Source: a virus. From it: DNA of 40,846 bases. This document shows positions 32,101 through 38,100 of this stretch, in pieces (positions within the stretch are counted from its first letter, which is position 1; each line of letters begins with the position of its first letter). The stretch is from positions 1 through 40,846 of IMG/VR virus record IMGVR_UViG_3300027839_000024; one strand, written 5' to 3'. A program made the translations under genes and the position numbers. The notes below the pieces were generated by a model. The model saw nothing but the letters and a program-made list of their open reading frames with translations. It ran no database searches and was not told the origin of the DNA.

Positions 32101-35100
32101 ATTACCTTCCCGAATATCAAACGATGTTAGAGGCGGGCGACCCTAAAGCGGCTATGATTGTTCACGATGAGTCATCGCATATTGGAACCGTTGCGGTGCG
32201 TGAGTCGATGCGCAGAAATCAAAACACACTCATAGACGGTACGGGTGATGGTGGGTATGGGGCATTACGTGAGAAAATAAAAATCTTACGTGAAACTGGA
32301 AATAAAGTAGAAGCAAATTATGCCACTATTGATACTTCTCTGGCGGTTGCTCGTGCCGAAGAAAGAGCGCGCAAATCGGGGCGTGCTGTCCCTAACGCTG
32401 TTATCAAAAGAACACACGAGCAAGTAAGCAAAGTTGTTCCCAGAGCGTTAGACGAAGGATTGTGGGACAAATTTACGCTATGGGATACCACCGATGCGCT
32501 AAATGGCAACGCTACTAAAATTTTATCTTTGGACGAAGGTCGTATCTTTATTCACGATGCAGAAAAGTGGGAATCGTTCCTAAGAAAAAATCCAGACTAC
32601 ATACCCAATAGTTGGAAATCGGCGCGGGAACTTCCAGAATTACAAAGAGTTGCACGACTAAACCCCGATGATTTCATACCGCCTGTTTCTTTAAAAGAGG
32701 CAGACGATTTTTTAGTGCGGTCTACTTTGAGCGACGACCCCGAATTACTTTCTTTGTTACCCGAAAGAACCCGACAATGGATTGCAGAAAGCAAGGCACT
32801 CTATGACCCCGATTTACCGGTTCGGGGCGTTGGTATTGCTAAACCTTCCCCCAATGGTGTGAAGTTTAATGTAAGTCAAGGTCGCGCTGATTTACCAGAT
32901 ATCGATGCGGTAGGTTTTATAGCCAGATCGGATGATAATAAAATTTATGCGTATGGTGTTGTAGATGGCAAAATTAAACCCATTGCGATTAGTAAAGAAC
33001 ATCTATTTGACCCCGATTTAATAGGCTTACAGGGTAGAAAGCGCGCCATTTCAAAACTAAATGAACTACAGACTAGGGTAGATAAGTTTGAAGTAGCCAT
33101 TGAGATGTTGGGTGGTACGCCAACCCCCGAGGGCGCTGTAAAATTTGAAGCACTAAAAAAAGAGTTAGAACTGATTACCAAAAAGCGCGCTTATATGAAA
33201 CGATATGACCGCGTGCTAACTTTGGATGATTTGCGGTATGAAAAACTTATATCCGACGATCTGTTTAGGGCCGCAGACATGCGTCGAAAGTTAATGACGC
33301 ATGAACTAGGGCACACCATGCAATTACCTTCAGACGGTATGTCGGGTATGCCGGCGGCTAGGCGAAGTTTTGTTCAAGCTACGCATACTGTAAGTGAGGG
33401 TGCAAGGCAAGAACTGCTTACATTAGTAGACGCATCTAAACTAGACGGCGCATTTGAAGGTATGCAGAATGTTACGGTAGGTAATAAATTAAAAATCAAT
33501 TTTACTAACCAGCGCGAAACGTGGGCAGATTTAGTTGCCATTTATACGGACCCTCAAAAAAATGTAATTTTAAAACATGCTATGCCCGAAACTTTTCAAA
33601 ATTTAGAAGCAATGCTGGGAAAGCTACCCTACAAGGTACCCGATATAGTAGATGAACGACTATCAAACGTAATTAAATATGCGGCGTTAGACAAGGACAG
33701 AAACAATCGCATACTGAAGGGTTTGCAGGCACAATATAATTTAACAATTGATGATGTTGATGACATTTTTAGGCGATTTTCCAGCGTAGATGTGCGGGCC
33801 ATCGCCCAAAATCCAAACCTACTAGATGATGTTGTGAATGATGCGTTGTACATCATAAAAACCGCCCAAGATTCGATGGACCCCAAGCATAGAGTTTTGA
33901 TGAGCGTTACAGCTAAACGTACGCAAGAACTTACCGATACAAATTTGGCGAGATGGCACGCTACCTTAAAGGGAGAGCAAGGACTTTTATCAGACGAAGT
34001 AAACGCGATAGCTAAAAATCAAAAACTTCACCGGGCAGAATGGCCGCACTCACGAGTCGAAAAAGAGATGCGAGAGTTGAGGCAGCGGATGCGCACGCTT
34101 CAGGACACGGATACGCTAATCAGAGCAGAGCAGCGACATCGCGAATTAAGGCTTGCTTCGGGGAGAGTAGCCGCCCCTCCTGAGCCATTTAGCCAGCGCT
34201 CATGGAATCCAACTTCAACACGAGACTACTTAGATTATGGCGTGCATCCCACTATTGCAGATGACATTGTAGAGTTGACACCTACGGAACATTTGCAAAG
34301 AGCAAAATATATTTTAGAACAAGATTTAGCATCCCCTGAAAACGTAGCTTTACGAGTTGCTATGGATGATGTGTTAGCAGGTAAACCGTTGCCACCAAAC
34401 GCAACTTTACAAACTGTAAATGATCGAGTAACGGCGCGTGTTTATTTAAAACACTTAGACGATGCCGACAAGACACCACATAATTTATATGTAGGCATTA
34501 ACAGTGACACGGGGACTATCTTCTTTCCACGTACACAGCGGGGGATCGTTGGGGACGTTATACAATTGCCAGTAGGCGAGGGGGAGTCCCTCACGTTATC
34601 GAAGGTTACGACTAATTTAACCTCTAGCAAGTCACGTGCTATAGAGGATGCCCTATCGGACGGCGCGAACGATGGTGTAGTTTTTAAAATTCGGGCCGGC
34701 GCTGATGCGCAACGTATGGGAGATCGAGCGACCGTTGCTGACTTATTGGATGGGGGCTTAAACAAGCCAGAAAATTCACGCGCTAAAAATCAGGTACTCA
34801 ATAGATTGTTTCCCGATGCTAAGGATGAGCGCTTAAGAGCTGGCGCTTTTACCTATCGTACAATTGAGGACGCAGACGATGTAGCTACGCGGATGTTATT
34901 TGAAGACGCAAAAACATTATACTTTGATTTGCATGGTGAAACTGCTGAGTCAATAACTCATACTAAGGCAGAAGCGATGCGTCAATTACTTAAAGGCAAC
35001 GATGCGAGCGTTTCCCCTCGGGAGTTGCAACAGCTTATCGACAAAGCGGGTAGACTACATCCTAAAGAACGAGCCAGCCTGTTTGAATTTCAACAGCAGT

Positions 35101-38100
35101 ATGTGTCCGAATATCGAGCAAGAGCGCAAGCAAGGGCGTTACTTAATGAATTAGACCGTGCGCCGGTGTCTGTGGATTCGGTGTACGTCCCCTTTCCAGA
35201 CGGTCTACGTATCATCGACACCGATTTGTTAGTGCCGGGGAAGGTGCTAGAGATAGGCCAGCCAACCGGGAAGGCCGAAGCATTTTTACGGCTAAACGGC
35301 CCCACACCCGGAAAGGTTAAACCTAGCGATTTAATGGCTACGCAAGATTCGGTATTAACACGCGGATTATCGACACGCAAGGCGGCATTAGGGGATACTA
35401 TTTACGGTATAGATGACCCGATGAAAGATACCGCAATAATGTTCAAGGTGGACAATCCAAAGGGTATAAAGCGCGAACCTAAATTTAAGGCATATCGACG
35501 GGGGGAAGGTCGGGTAAGCAAACCACACGAAATGCTAATGGCGGGGGAGTTTAGAGTAAAGAGTGTACAAAAAATTGATGGTGTATTGGAAGTTAATGTG
35601 GAGCATATCCCACCTAAACTTTCCACCGACATAATACCCCAAAAAACAATAACAGGTGCGCCAGATGAATTTGCAACGCATGGGGAATTTAAAGTTGTAG
35701 GGGTAACCAAAAAAAAATCATATATTGAAGTTGAGTTAAGTCAGATTCCAACGGATCGCAGTAGGATTAAAACTTTCCATACGGGGGATTTTATAGATGC
35801 GGATGCAAATATAATTGTTCGGGAGTTGATAGAAGAAAAATCATACAGTCAACTTTTTGCTGAAGCGCAAAACGATATTTTAGTAGGTGAAAAAGTAGTT
35901 AAGGGGACTAGACCTACCGCGATGTTAAAACGCGATTTAGACGCGGTGATTAACGGTGAACCATTACCTAAAAATGCAAGCGGCGCACTTATAGAGCGTA
36001 GAACGAAGGCGCGCATATTTTTAAACGAATTAGACAGCACAGACGAAGTGCCTTCGCACTTATATCGAGGTGATCGTGCCATAAGTCGTTCGGGAAAGGA
36101 TATGCGGGAAGTAACACTAGGTCAAGAGATAGAAATAAATGATCGAACGATTGTTACGGGACTAACAACCGATCCAAAGGTGGCACAAAAATTTGCGCTA
36201 GATCGAGGCGAAGAAAATTGGCCTCCCGTAGTGTACAAGGTTAGACCGGGGGCGAAGGCGCAAAAACTATTTGAAGACATCGACGCTATCGACTCACGAA
36301 TTTTAGAGATGGGGAGCGAGGCAACCCCTGAGTATGCCTTAGCACTAAGACAGAAACGTGAACTTAGAGCAAAATTAACCGCGCTTCAGGAAGACGAATA
36401 TTATACAGCGGGAAAATTCCGCGTAGTTGGAAAACGAGAGATACCTATCGACGATTTAGACATTTCCCAAGTTATGGATACTCGACGCAATTTTACAATC
36501 CCCGATGGCGTAGAGGAACACATTATAGAAATTGAAGTGGAGTATGTACCTTTAACCGACGATGTTTTAAAACCTGCCGCAGATATTCCTAAACCGTGGC
36601 AACACAACACCCAAGCAGAGGAGGTACCACGATGGTTTGTAGATCAATTTGCAGACGTAAAACCTCCCACTTCGAGTGCAGGCCGGAAATCGTTAGATGC
36701 TCTTAAAAAAGACATTTTAGAACACGGTATTTTAGACCCAATTGAAATTTCCATCGACGATGCGGGCCGCGCTCTTGTTACAAATGGTAATCGGCGCTTA
36801 ATCGCTGCAAAAGAATTAGGTATAGAAGATGTGCCGGTCGTAGTTAAAAAACAAGATGGTGCCCTAGCACGGAAGGTAAACGTAAAGGACAAATTATTCG
36901 ATCCTGATTGGAAACCCACAACCGTGGGAGATTATTTCGATGACGAAATGTTTGAACTAACTACAACTAAAGTTGCGAAGCAATGGGCAATGGACGGCAC
37001 CGGCCCTAAATATGAAACCATAACCTTATTTGAGGATTTGTACCCTAATTCTCGCCTGGGCGGTTTTGGGGCACGAGGTGAAGCAAAAACAACGAAAGAA
37101 GCAATCGAGCTATTATCGAAGCGGGGGACCACGGGCATAACTTCTGGTAATGACCGCCTACGGCGAACTCTCAACGATATATTTGAGGGCACGGTTGATC
37201 GGTCTGGGGATACCCTCAAGATACAGCCCGGGGGTGGATTTACGGAAATTGTCGGCGAATCATTTTCAAATTTTGTAAAGCGTCACATACGCCATGCCGA
37301 AACGCTTGAGAAAGCCGGCGATGCGGCACAAGCCAACCACGTAAAAACTCAACTTGTAAGAATGATGCGTCAACGGGCAGAAGCACGTGCTATTGCTCAC
37401 AAGCTAGCTACCGAAGCAGACATCATGCCTGTGGCGTTGTATAGGGGCACCGGAAATCAGCATGGTTTAATCAATAGTCGATTGTATAATTCCATAGGTT
37501 CATGGGATGATTTAGAACCCGGTCAAGTCATAGAGTTGGGAGGTAGAAAATTCACAACGGGCTTAACTCGAGATGAGGATATGGCGCTTCATTTTGCGTT
37601 TCAGTCGGGGACACGCCACGAAGGTGCCATAGTTTGGAAAATTAAACCGGGCGCACGTGCTAAGCGGGTGTTATCGATAGATGATGTGGGAGCATCCTTC
37701 CAAAATGAAGATGAGTTTATGGCAGCGGGTAACTACACCGTCACAAAGAAAACCAAAAAAGTATACCAAAGCGGTCCCTACAGTGATGTTCCAAAGGACT
37801 ATCTTGAAATTGAACTCGAATGGCAACCTTTAAACACGCCGTCTTCTGTTGACCCTAAACTTGTCGGTATTGAAAAATTTAAAAGACTACAACAAAACGA
37901 AGGTAATGTGCGTCTGCCTACTAAAACAAAATTGGTTCAAAGCGAATTGGGTATTCCCGAAACCGGAAAACCGTTTGAATTTACTTATGCACATAATACA
38001 GAAAGCGCAGTTGATTATGGTAAACGGTATGGGCAGCATGTAGAACCATCTGGAAAATATGTAACTGTTGTAAACCCTAAAAATGTGGTAGATCAGCCTA

